Assembly (NCBI GenBank): GCA_944320985.1
Contig: CALUJN010000070.1
Location: 1 to 64,000, forward strand
From: an uncultured Alistipes sp.
GTDB lineage: Bacteria; Bacteroidota; Bacteroidia; Bacteroidales; Rikenellaceae
Direction of reading: 5' to 3'
DNA length: 64,000 nucleotides
Shown: in pieces, positions 42,888 to 51,778 of the stretch
Numbering within the stretch: position 1 is the first letter of the stretch
Layout of the letters: the number at the start of each line of letters is the position of its first letter
Program-made: the position numbers and the translations under genes
The notes under the pieces: generated by a model
What the model was told of the DNA's origin: nothing
Seen by the model: the letters and a program-made list of their open reading frames with translations, nothing else
The model's database searches: none

Positions 42888-44636
42888 ATGAAAAAATATC
42901 TGATCAGCATGTTGAGTGCGGCGGCCCTGCTTTCGGGCTGCACGGATCTCGATGAGATCTACTACTCGGAGATCGCACAGAATACCTATTTCGGAAGCAA
43001 GGACAACATCTATGCGGCCCTGGCACGTCCTTATACCAAATGGCGCGGCATTCAGGGCTGGAATCCCTGGATGCTCCAGGAGATCGTAACCGACGAGTTC
43101 TGTGTCACGCAGAAGGGCGCCGACTACGAGAGCGGCGGCATCTACCGCCAGCTCCACTGGCATACCTGGACTCCCGAACATTCGACGATTTATCAAACTT
43201 ATTTCCAGATGGGCGAGGGCATCTCCTATGCTCTGGCCATGATCAGCGAACTCTCGGATCTGGATTACAGCAAATACGGCCTCACGGAGCAGGACAAGGC
43301 CGATCATGTCATGCAGCTGCGCATACTGGCGGCACACTCCTACATGCGGGCGCTGGATCTGTTCGGCGGGATGCCGATCTATCGGGAGTATACACTCAAC
43401 GAGGTGCCCCGTTCGACGGCCCGGGAGACGTTCGACTTCATCGAGGAGTGGTTGCTTGACGGCATCAGCGAACATTCGTCGCTCAAAAAGAAGAAACTCG
43501 GAGAGCGCGAAGAGGGTTGGGTCAACCAGGGAATCGTGGCCACCTGCCTGGCGAAACTCTACTTCAATGCCGAGGTCTATATCGGGGAGGAGCGTTTCGA
43601 GGAGTGCGCGAAACTGTGTCAGGATATTATCGACGGGCGTTACGGCGAGTATGAGCTGGAAGAGAGTTGGTCGGGGCCGTTCCGTTTCGACAACCATCTT
43701 TCCCCGGAGGTGATCTGGAGTTGCGGATCCGACTATTCGTGGGACCGGACGAGTTGGGACTACGAGCGGTTCAACCACTACAACGCCAAGTCCTATTACG
43801 ACATCGACGGTATGAGTTCGACCAACGGCGCTCATCTGCAGCCCTCCCTCAAGCCCAACGGCGAACCTTACAATTTCAATATCGGTATGCCGTTCCGCCG
43901 GTTCAACGATCAGGATCTGCGCAAGAAGGGGTATCTCTACCTGGGTAACGGATCCTATGAGGGGATGTTCCTCTACGGATTGCAGCAGCGTGTGACGTAT
44001 GACGGACGTACGGTTTCGTGCATGGGAGCCCGCGAGTATACGGGTGAGGTGATCAATTTTGTGGATCAGGTGGCACAGTTCAAGAAGGTCGGGACGGAGT
44101 ATGCCTCCGTGGAGGAGCTTCCGTCGAACATCACCACCGGAGAGGAGAACTCGGGCGTACGTCTGGTGAAACGTCCGGTTCCGGACAACCGCGACCAGAG
44201 TTACCGTTACGGTTCGGACTACGTGGTCATGCGTCTGGCCGAGGTCTATTACATGCTTGCCGAGTGCAAGTACCGCGCCGGGGACAAGAAGGGTGCTGCG
44301 GATCTGTTCAACGAGGTGCGCAAGCGCAACTTCGCGAACCGTCAGGATCCCCACCCGTGCACGGCGGAAAACCTGAACAAGTACCGGATTCTCCAGGAGT
44401 GGATGACCGAATTCCTGGGCGAGAACCGCCGGCGTACGGATCTGCGGCGTTGGAATGCCTTTACCACCGAGACGTGGTGGGATCACAACCCCTCGGACCA
44501 TTATCGGGAACTCTATCCGATCCCGCAGACCAGCATCTCGGCCAGCAATGTCAATCTGAAGCAGAATCCGGGATACGGGGGCGATGAGATGACTCCGCAG
44601 GAGGCCGGGCTTTATACGGTAAAGAATGTCGAATAG
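42888..44636 (+). CDS. SusD/RagB outer-membrane lipoprotein
   Basis: Surface ligand-binding lid of the SusC above (18 bp away). The 582 residues begin with a lipobox (LISMLSAAALLSGC) and TDLDEIYYSEIAQNTYFG, with family helices in LRILAAHSYMRALDLFGGMPI and VMRLAEVYYMLAECKYRAGD, and end with the usual LKQNPGYGG segment. Many Trp and Tyr residues in the middle could form a binding platform. The ligand is unknown; the operon's glycerophosphate genes give the best hint. Confidence 0.93.
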   Translation: MKKYLISMLSAAALLSGCTDLDEIYYSEIAQNTYFGSKDNIYAALARPYTKWRGIQGWNPWMLQEIVTDEFCVTQKGADYESGGIYRQLHWHTWTPEHSTIYQTYFQMGEGISYALAMISELSDLDYSKYGLTEQDKADHVMQLRILAAHSYMRALDLFGGMPIYREYTLNEVPRSTARETFDFIEEWLLDGISEHSSLKKKKLGEREEGWVNQGIVATCLAKLYFNAEVYIGEERFEECAKLCQDIIDGRYGEYELEESWSGPFRFDNHLSPEVIWSCGSDYSWDRTSWDYERFNHYNAKSYYDIDGMSSTNGAHLQPSLKPNGEPYNFNIGMPFRRFNDQDLRKKGYLYLGNGSYEGMFLYGLQQRVTYDGRTVSCMGAREYTGEVINFVDQVAQFKKVGTEYASVEELPSNITTGEENSGVRLVKRPVPDNRDQSYRYGSDYVVMRLAEVYYMLAECKYRAGDKKGAADLFNEVRKRNFANRQDPHPCTAENLNKYRILQEWMTEFLGENRRRTDLRRWNAFTTETWWDHNPSDHYRELYPIPQTSISASNVNLKQNPGYGGDEMTPQEAGLYTVKNVE

Positions 44637-44672
44637 GGGAATCGCCCATTTCATGAAAAATACGAAAAAAAT

Positions 44673-45911
44673 ATGAAATCCATGTATGGTTTTATTGTCC
44701 TGCTGACGGCTCTCGGAGCCCTGCAGGGATGTCAGAAGAAGGAGGCATTTCCCGAAGATGCCGGAATTGACAAATCCAAATACGAATATGTTTCCGACTG
44801 GCAGGAGGGGTATCTCGATATCCATCAGATCAGCACGGGACGCGGAAATGTGGCCTGGCTCGTGCTGCCCGATGGAACCACGATGCTGGTCGACATGGGC
44901 GATCTGGGGGCAGATATCTACTCCCAGGAGATCATGAAACCCAAACCGTCGAGCACCAAGAGCCCTGCCGAATGGGTGGCACAGTATATCCGGCACTTCT
45001 CCGCACCGCTTGACAATGACGGGAAACTCGATTATGTCTTTCTCACCCATTTCCACGGGGATCATATCGGAGCTTTTGACCGTTTGGCCGTCACCGATCC
45101 CGATAAGAATTATAAATTGCAGGGTATCACACACCTTGCAGAGCTTCTTGAGATCGATAAACTGGTCGACCGGGCCTACCCGAACTACGATATTCCGTCG
45201 GCTTCGGCGGTTTCGGCTTCGAATTCCGGGTTCAGCAATTACCGGGAATTTGTCCGGGCCCGGGAGGCTGCCGGAAAGAGCAACGAGATGTTCAGCGTGG
45301 GCAGCAACAGCCAGTTCGTATTGCTGCACAAGGCGAATAGCTATCCGAACTTCTCGATCCGCAACCTGGCCGGCAATCTGAATGTCTGGACCGGATCCGG
45401 CACCTCCGTGTCGCAGTATCCGATGTCGACCACGGACGAGAACGAATACAGTTGTGCGATTCGCCTGAGCTACGGCAAATTCGACTGGTATACGGGCGGT
45501 GATGTCAAAAATGAGGGGCTCGAGGCCAAGATTGCCGAGGCGGCGGGTGCAACCGATGTGGTGGTCTGCAACCACCATGCCTATTCGGATGCCATGCATA
45601 CGCTCTTCATTCAGAAGATGGCAGCCACGGCCTATGTGATACCGGTCTGGGACTATTACCATCCGCAGCCCGATCCGCTTACGCGGATGCTGTCGACCAA
45701 TCTGTATGCGGGCGATCGGATGGTTTTTGCGGCGGGGCTGGTCGAGAGCAACCGGATCCGGCTGGGTGACAACGGCGCGAAGATCAAACCCGACGGCCAT
45801 ATCATGATCCGGGTCTATCCCGGGGGTGATACCTGGCAGGTGTTCGTGCTCAACGACTCCGACGAAGATTATGAAATCATTTACAAAACCGATATTCTCA
45901 ACTCCAAATAA
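44673..45911 (+). CDS. Metallo-beta-lactamase-fold hydrolase lipoprotein
   Basis: A predicted exported metal-dependent hydrolase. Signal and lipobox MKSMYGFIVLLTALGALQGC; the MBL metal motif HFHGDHIG (about residue 126), a downstream TGGDV Asp and the CNHHAYSDAMH His complete a two-metal site similar to ComEC/Rec2-like and phosphorylcholine-esterase-like MBL proteins. Length is 412. The FHGDH context suggests a phosphoester or phosphodiester substrate, fitting an operon with a glycerol-phosphate dehydrogenase and an organophosphate antiporter. It may release glycerol 3-phosphate or a headgroup outside the cytoplasm. Activity is inferred. Confidence 0.8.
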   Translation: MKSMYGFIVLLTALGALQGCQKKEAFPEDAGIDKSKYEYVSDWQEGYLDIHQISTGRGNVAWLVLPDGTTMLVDMGDLGADIYSQEIMKPKPSSTKSPAEWVAQYIRHFSAPLDNDGKLDYVFLTHFHGDHIGAFDRLAVTDPDKNYKLQGITHLAELLEIDKLVDRAYPNYDIPSASAVSASNSGFSNYREFVRAREAAGKSNEMFSVGSNSQFVLLHKANSYPNFSIRNLAGNLNVWTGSGTSVSQYPMSTTDENEYSCAIRLSYGKFDWYTGGDVKNEGLEAKIAEAAGATDVVVCNHHAYSDAMHTLFIQKMAATAYVIPVWDYYHPQPDPLTRMLSTNLYAGDRMVFAAGLVESNRIRLGDNGAKIKPDGHIMIRVYPGGDTWQVFVLNDSDEDYEIIYKTDILNSK

Positions 45912-45919
45912 CCACGGCC

Positions 45920-47983
45920 ATGAAACATGCAATCGATAGTATCAGAATACTCCTTGCCATGGCGCTGGCTTGGGTTGGTGTGAGTTGCTCGACCGATGAT
46001 ACGGAAGCGGGCAGCATCGACCTGAAAAGCGAACGGGTGACTCTTTCCGATGCGGGGACTCCGGTCCAGGTCCGGATCGATGCCGATTCGGAATGGCGGC
46101 TGGAATACGATACGGACAACGGCTGGCTCTCGACGGATCTGATGGGCGGCAAGGCTACGACCAAATCCTTTATGGTCGAGGCTTCGGCCAACAACAGCGA
46201 ATCGCTGCGGTTCCTCACGATCCGGATCTTCACGCTCAACGGCGGTGCCGAACGGGAACTGACCGTCGTACAGCTTTCGTCGTATCCCACGATCGAGTTG
46301 TCGACGACGCAGATGTCGTTGATGGCGGCCTCGTCGACCTACAAACTGGCTGTCACGACCAATATCGAAGAGACGGAGGATATCGTGATCACGCCGTCGC
46401 AGAACTGGATCCGCGATGCCCGCATCGAGGAGGGGGTTCTCATCTTTACGGCCGATGAGAATGAGTCGGAGGTGCGCAGCTGCTCGCTTCAGCTCGAATA
46501 TACGGATGAAAACGGACGTGTGGCCGAGGCGATCGTGAAGGTCCGCCAGGCGGCTCCGAGCCTGTACAATTCGGCAACGGCCGTGGATTTTGCCACGGCG
46601 GCGGCTTATGCCGACGGCAAGGTCTCGGACAATGTCTATATCGAAGGAATCATTACGGCGATCGGATCCTCCAAGAATCTGCCTGCCAATCGATATGTTA
46701 TTCAGAATGAGGCCGATAATCAGACGATTGTGCTGGAATCGGACGAGCTGATCGCCTTCACGCAGTTCGACCGGGTCCGCCTGGCCCTGAAGGATACGGA
46801 GGTTGAGACGCAGAGCGAGGGCAGTTTCACCTACAAGTTGTTCCGGAATCTGACCATCGCACACCTGCTCAAGACCGAGGAGACCACCTTCAACGTACCG
46901 CAGATGACCATCTCGGAGCTGACCGACCAGATGAACTTCTGCATCGTGACGCTGACCGATGTCGAGGCTGCGATCAATGCCGGAGCCTATACGAACTTCA
47001 AGACCTGCTGGCCGGGAAATGCCGAGCAGAAGAAACCTTTCTATTTTGTGGAACAGGCCCAGTTTGCACCTTTCTACCGCTATTATCCGCTGTTGCTGCG
47101 CGACCGTAATTGCGATCACATCTACATGCTCAGCACCTTGGATACGCCTTGGGCGCATACCACGCTGCCGAAGGGTTCGGGAACGGTGACGGGACTGGTG
47201 ATGCGAGTCAAGCTGACCAATTTCGATATCGACGAGACGCAGCTCTGCATCGTGCCTCTCACGGAGAGTGATCTGAAGATGGATGAGCAGTCGAGTTCCG
47301 TATCGGAGGTGCTTGCCGAATGGAACTGCGATGTCCATTTGGCCGATCCCGACAAGCCTTACGATGCGATTGTTCCGATGACGGTTTATCATCCCGACGG
47401 AGGCCTTCTTGCCGGCCGGGAGGAGGCCGTACTCAACAAGAGCGGGAATACGGGCTTCCAGCGTTATTATGCGGACAATGTGCTGGGCTACCAGGACTCG
47501 TTCCGTGGCGATGTGAATCTCGACGATTCGTCCGACGGGTGGTATGGAACGCTCAGCGACGGATGGTATGGACGTGTCAATGGCGGAGCCTTTAATTCCA
47601 AGCCGTGGAATGAGAACCAGTATTTCTACATCGACGGCATCTCTACGGAGGGTATTTCGGGACGTCTTTCGTTGCAGTTGTCGATGAACCTGAGTTACGG
47701 CATAACCACGTTTGTGGTGGAATATGCCTCGTCGGTCTCTTCTCAGAGCTGGACGAAGGTTGAGGGAGCCGATTTCCGGGTGCTCGGACAGTTCGACCGT
47801 ACCGATACCAGAAGACAGACCGAAAACAACATCCCGGGCTTCAAGTTCTACGATGTGGCACTTCCCGAGGCGTTGCTCGGGCAGAGCAACATTTGCATCC
47901 GGATCCGACCCATCTCGCATGAAATCTCCACGGTTTGGGAACCGGTCCGACTGGATCATGTCTCTCTGCGATATAACAAATAA
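45920..47983 (+). CDS. BACON/DUF5689 lipoprotein
   Basis: A 687-residue exported lipoprotein (lipobox LAWVGVSC) with an STDDTEAG tail after the Cys. Two BACON-type Ig-like domains (about residues 30-115 and 118-215) are followed by a DUF5689-type OB-like domain (YIEGIITAIGSSKNLPANRYVIQ) and a C-terminal beta domain with repeated WYG motifs (SDGWYGTLSDGWYGRVNGG). BACON domains are usually carbohydrate- or mucin-binding modules, so it is a candidate surface-binding protein. It starts 8 bp after the MBL gene. Confidence 0.82.
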   Translation: MKHAIDSIRILLAMALAWVGVSCSTDDTEAGSIDLKSERVTLSDAGTPVQVRIDADSEWRLEYDTDNGWLSTDLMGGKATTKSFMVEASANNSESLRFLTIRIFTLNGGAERELTVVQLSSYPTIELSTTQMSLMAASSTYKLAVTTNIEETEDIVITPSQNWIRDARIEEGVLIFTADENESEVRSCSLQLEYTDENGRVAEAIVKVRQAAPSLYNSATAVDFATAAAYADGKVSDNVYIEGIITAIGSSKNLPANRYVIQNEADNQTIVLESDELIAFTQFDRVRLALKDTEVETQSEGSFTYKLFRNLTIAHLLKTEETTFNVPQMTISELTDQMNFCIVTLTDVEAAINAGAYTNFKTCWPGNAEQKKPFYFVEQAQFAPFYRYYPLLLRDRNCDHIYMLSTLDTPWAHTTLPKGSGTVTGLVMRVKLTNFDIDETQLCIVPLTESDLKMDEQSSSVSEVLAEWNCDVHLADPDKPYDAIVPMTVYHPDGGLLAGREEAVLNKSGNTGFQRYYADNVLGYQDSFRGDVNLDDSSDGWYGTLSDGWYGRVNGGAFNSKPWNENQYFYIDGISTEGISGRLSLQLSMNLSYGITTFVVEYASSVSSQSWTKVEGADFRVLGQFDRTDTRRQTENNIPGFKFYDVALPEALLGQSNICIRIRPISHEISTVWEPVRLDHVSLRYNK

Positions 47984-47994
47984 AGGCGAATACC

Positions 47995-50742
47995 ATGAAG
48001 ACGATAAAAATGGATATGATGAAAAAAGGCGGCGTGATCCTCTTTCTGTCGCTTTTGATGACGGCCGTCTCCTGTACGGAGGACAAGACCGAACAACCGA
48101 CCTCGGAGCCGGATACGGTGCCTGCGGGCTTCGAGTCCCGGACCTTTACGGCCGAGATCATGAGTTTCACCCGGGCCGATCTTTCGGGTGCGAGGATGCT
48201 TTGGTCGGAGGGTGATCGGATTGCCGTGTACGACGGCACCCGGAAGAATGAATTCACCGTACAGTCGGTCAATAACGAATCGGCGGTTTTCGAGGGGCTT
48301 GTTACCGAGGGTTCCGAGGAGTTTTATGCGGTGTATCCCTACTCGGCGGCTTCGGAGACGCTTCCCGACGCGGACGGTGTCCTGACGGTCGAGGTTCCCT
48401 CCACGCAGCGTGTGGGGAGCCGGGCCGTTGATCCCGATGCCGTGGTTTCGATAGCCCGGGCCGACGGTGTGAACCATTTCCAGTTCCGGAACGTGGTCTC
48501 GCTTGTCAAGATCCATGTTCCCGAAGGGGCCGAATCGGTTCTTTTCAAGCCGGCCAATGCCGGGGAGAAGATCTCGGGAAGCTGTACCGCAGCGGTTGGC
48601 AAGATGGCTGAAGGGGCCGACGGTGCGAGCGTGACGCTGACCTCCGATACCGAGGGTGAAGCCCTTGAAGAGGGAGACTATTGGGTTGCGGCGGTTCCGT
48701 GTACCCTCACCGAAGGGTACTCCGTCTCATTCAGCAATGCGGAGCAGGAATCTTCGGTCGATTCGTCGGAGGAGCTTGAGTTGACCCGCAGCAGTTTCAT
48801 AGACCTTACGGCGACGACCGCCGCGGCATCGTGGGTGGATATCTTCATCCGCACGGCCGACGATCTGGTCGCCTTCTCGAAGAACCAGCTTCTGACGTCG
48901 GCCGATCTGGTCCGTCTGGGCAACGATATTGATTTGTCGGGAGTGGACTGGGCGCCTTTCAGACTGGCATGCCGTTTCGACGGGGCCGGGCATAAGATCT
49001 ATAACCTGCAGGTGACATCGGCCTCGACGGCGGCCTTCGTCTCGGAACTTGCCGAGGGCGCCGTACTTGAGAATCTGACGATCGGATCGTCCGACGGTGA
49101 AAACTGGGACGGAACCAGTGCCATTTCGCTGTCGGGAGACGGAGGCATTCAGGCCGGAGTCGTCGGCACCTCGGCCGGTACGATCCGTAATGTCCGGAAT
49201 TTTGCGTCGATCCAGGCGGAAACGGCAGGAAGTCCTTCTCGCGAGATTCGTATTGGAGGTATTGTTGCCACCAATGACGGAGCGGTTTCGACGTGTGAGA
49301 ATTACGGCGCAATCTCTGTAACGGGATCCAACACCGGGAAGTATGCCTTTGTGGGCGGTATTGTCGGCTGGGGCTCTACGAAGTCGACGCTTGTCGAGAA
49401 GTCGGTGAATCGAGGCACCATGTATATCGAGAATCCCCAGGCTCAGGCCGGCGGTGGTATTGTCGGCATGCACCAGGGCGGTAATATCGAGTCGTGTGAC
49501 AATTACGGGAAGACGACGATTAAGCAATCGGTTGACGAGGTCAGCTACTTCGGCGGTATTGTCGGCTTTGTCCAGAACTACTCGGGCCTCGAGGTCGGCA
49601 TTCGGAATTGCCGGAACTTTGCAGGCTTTGATTCCGACAATTCCAACGTCCGGTCGCTGGGTGGTATTGCCGCCATTGTGCATCGTACGGGCACGGCGTC
49701 GGTCATTATCGACGGGTGTTCGAATGAGGCCGAGGTCTCTCTCTCCAAGCATGCCTCGTCTTCCATCTGGAATGCCGTCGGTGGTATCGTCGGAATGGTG
49801 GATGCCAACTCGGGCGGATTCACGGGGAAGAATTATGTGCAGAACTGCACCAATTCGGGAGACGTGTTCTTTGAGGAGTCGCGCGATTTGACGGCTTCCG
49901 ACGGACAACAATCCGCTGCGGGCGGTATTGTCGGCTGGGCCTGCCACCAGACGGTGATTTCGGGATGCACGAACACCGGAGCCGTGTCATCCACCAAATT
50001 GTCGATCAACTACGTAGGAGGTATTGCCGGATATGCTTACGACGCTACGGAGGTGTCGGATTGTACCAATGAGGCCCCTGTTACGCTTTGCCTCAATACC
50101 GCCAATGGGCTTGCCTGGTCCGGGAAACGTGCGGGAGTTGGCGGTATCTGCGGCTTTATCCAGCATACGGTCGCTCTGTCGGGCAATACGAACAGCGGAG
50201 CCGTGACGTTGGATGCCAATGCCGCCAGTGTATGTGCCGTGGGCGGTATTGTCGGGGTTTCGGATGCCACGGCAAGCCGCTTGACCGGCAACACCAATCG
50301 GGGTAAAGTTTCCAGTACCTCGCCTCAGACTCATAAGGCCGCAGGCGGTCTTGTCGGATATGTCTACAATGGCATTACGTTCGACGGAAATGCCAATTAT
50401 GGCGACGTTTATGCTACGGGAGAGGCGACGAGGGATATTTTTGCCGGAGGTCTGATCGGTTTCATCGATTCGCCCAGTAAGGTGGTATCCCGAGGGGACA
50501 TATCGAATTGTACGGTAGAGTCCAAGATTCGGGCCGGTGCGTTGTTCAGCGCCCTGATCAACAACGCCAATGCCTCCGCCTCGTTCACCGACTGCAAGAT
50601 CGGCGGAAAGGTCATCGGCCTGATCGCTGACGCAACCACCGGAGAGCATACGATCACTTCGGAGAATCTTGAGAAGTGCGCTTACAGTTACGTTGGAGGC
50701 AGTGCAACCTATACGTTGTCCGGCCTCACCCTGGCTGAATAA
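47995..50742 (+). CDS. Fimbrillin-like/GLUG-repeat lipoprotein
   Basis: A 915-residue lipoprotein (lipobox SLLMTAVSC) and last gene of the operon. Residues 40-270 resemble a fimbrillin/Mfa-like beta domain (MLWSEGDRIAVYDGTRKNEFTV, EEFYAVYPY). From about residue 290 there are GLUG-type repeats, about ten units each with a GGIVG or GGLVG core, building a right-handed beta-helix stalk. Such proteins are often adhesins or surface scaffolds. The DNA is repetitive (GGCGGTATTGTCGG recurs). Start 47995 is used, although a later Met (MMKKGG) just before the signal is possible. Confidence 0.82.
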   Translation: MKTIKMDMMKKGGVILFLSLLMTAVSCTEDKTEQPTSEPDTVPAGFESRTFTAEIMSFTRADLSGARMLWSEGDRIAVYDGTRKNEFTVQSVNNESAVFEGLVTEGSEEFYAVYPYSAASETLPDADGVLTVEVPSTQRVGSRAVDPDAVVSIARADGVNHFQFRNVVSLVKIHVPEGAESVLFKPANAGEKISGSCTAAVGKMAEGADGASVTLTSDTEGEALEEGDYWVAAVPCTLTEGYSVSFSNAEQESSVDSSEELELTRSSFIDLTATTAAASWVDIFIRTADDLVAFSKNQLLTSADLVRLGNDIDLSGVDWAPFRLACRFDGAGHKIYNLQVTSASTAAFVSELAEGAVLENLTIGSSDGENWDGTSAISLSGDGGIQAGVVGTSAGTIRNVRNFASIQAETAGSPSREIRIGGIVATNDGAVSTCENYGAISVTGSNTGKYAFVGGIVGWGSTKSTLVEKSVNRGTMYIENPQAQAGGGIVGMHQGGNIESCDNYGKTTIKQSVDEVSYFGGIVGFVQNYSGLEVGIRNCRNFAGFDSDNSNVRSLGGIAAIVHRTGTASVIIDGCSNEAEVSLSKHASSSIWNAVGGIVGMVDANSGGFTGKNYVQNCTNSGDVFFEESRDLTASDGQQSAAGGIVGWACHQTVISGCTNTGAVSSTKLSINYVGGIAGYAYDATEVSDCTNEAPVTLCLNTANGLAWSGKRAGVGGICGFIQHTVALSGNTNSGAVTLDANAASVCAVGGIVGVSDATASRLTGNTNRGKVSSTSPQTHKAAGGLVGYVYNGITFDGNANYGDVYATGEATRDIFAGGLIGFIDSPSKVVSRGDISNCTVESKIRAGALFSALINNANASASFTDCKIGGKVIGLIADATTGEHTITSENLEKCAYSYVGGSATYTLSGLTLAE

Positions 50743-50831
50743 CGCTTTGATACCGGGAGCGACCGTCGGATTTCCGCCGGAGCTCCCGGTTTTTGGCCTC
50801 TTCGGGGACGGGTGTCCCGTATGGCCGCCAT

Positions 50832-50872
50832 ACAAGAACCCCGCAAGACATAATGTCTTGCGGGGTTCTTGT
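50832..50872. terminator. 19-bp palindrome between convergent genes
   Basis: A perfect inverted repeat ACAAGAACCCCGCAAGACA with its complement (50832-50850 and 50854-50872), 3-base loop, no T-run on either side. Placed between convergent operon ends, it is probably a bidirectional terminator. Confidence 0.75.
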
Positions 50873-50890
50873 ATGATCGGGTAGGAGATC

Positions 50891-51691
50891 CTATTTCGAG
50901 ATCAGATTGTCGCGCTCGATATCCTTGAAGTAGCGGTAGGTCGATACGCGCAACTCCTCGGCAGCCGGGTCGTCGCAAACCAGAATGCCGTTCGGATGAA
51001 CCTGCAGGGCGGAAATCGTCCATTGGTGGTTGTATGCCCCCTCGACTCCGTGGCGTACGGCACGCGCCTTCTTGTGTCCCGTAGCCAGGATCAGCACCTT
51101 CTTCGAAGAGAGGACAGTCCCGACACCCACCGTCAGTGCCGTCTTCGGAACCAGCGAGATGTCACCGCCGAAGAAGCGGGCATTGACCTGGATCGTGTCC
51201 AGCGTGAGGGTTTTCTGGCGTGTGCGGGAGTTCAGCGACGAGAAGGGCTCGTTGAAGGCGATGTGTCCGTCTTCACCCACGCCGCCCATGAAGAGGTCGA
51301 TACCGCCGGCCTCCACGATGCGCGCCTCGTAGTCGGCGCACTCCTTGACCAGATCCTCGGCATTGCCGTCCAGAATGTTCACATTCTCGGGTTTGATATC
51401 GATGTGTTTGAAGAAGTTGTTCCACATGAACGAGTGATAGCTCTCGGGATGCTCTTCGGGGAGTCCTACATATTCATCCATGTTGAATGTGATGACGTTC
51501 TTGAACGACACCTCTCCGGTCTTGTAGCGGCGGATCAGCTCCTTGTAGGTTTCCAGGGGGGTAGAGCCTGTGGGAAGTCCCAGTACGAAGGGCGATTTCG
51601 TAACCTGTTCCTTGGCCTTGATCTGCTGGATGATGTAATTGGCAGCCCATTGTGCAACCTGCTGCGGGGTATTTTCGATGATTAAACGCAT
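50891..51691 (-). CDS. nagB: Glucosamine-6-phosphate deaminase
   Basis: Converts glucosamine 6-phosphate to fructose 6-phosphate and ammonia (cytosol). The 266-residue enzyme has [15 protein letters not shown], the catalytic Asp region NMDEYVGL, and [13 protein letters not shown] with the catalytic Asp-Glu-His set. Length is that of the E. coli enzyme. It is the last gene of a minus-strand operon that also holds a longer NagB-like protein. Confidence 0.96.
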   Translation of the reverse strand: MRLIIENTPQQVAQWAANYIIQQIKAKEQVTKSPFVLGLPTGSTPLETYKELIRRYKTGEVSFKNVITFNMDEYVGLPEEHPESYHSFMWNNFFKHIDIKPENVNILDGNAEDLVKECADYEARIVEAGGIDLFMGGVGEDGHIAFNEPFSSLNSRTRQKTLTLDTIQVNARFFGGDISLVPKTALTVGVGTVLSSKKVLILATGHKKARAVRHGVEGAYNHQWTISALQVHPNGILVCDDPAAEELRVSTYRYFKDIERDNLISK

Positions 51692-51778
51692 GGTTTTCGG
51701 TTTTTTAAGTAATATTTTGATGACAAGGATCCGGGAGGGAGGCCGTTTCCGCGGCCTTTCCCGCTCCCGAATCCGGTG

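Noticed and set aside
42102..45932. Very long antisense reading frame opposite the SusC, SusD and MBL genes
   Set aside because: It mirrors three clear genes on the plus strand and has no family similarity; long antisense frames are common in GC-rich coding DNA.
49300..50500. Recurring GGCGGTATTGTCGG-like sequence as a CRISPR array
   Set aside because: The repeats are in-frame codons for GGIVG cores of GLUG units with irregular spacing; no CRISPR-type repeat/spacer pattern or cas genes.
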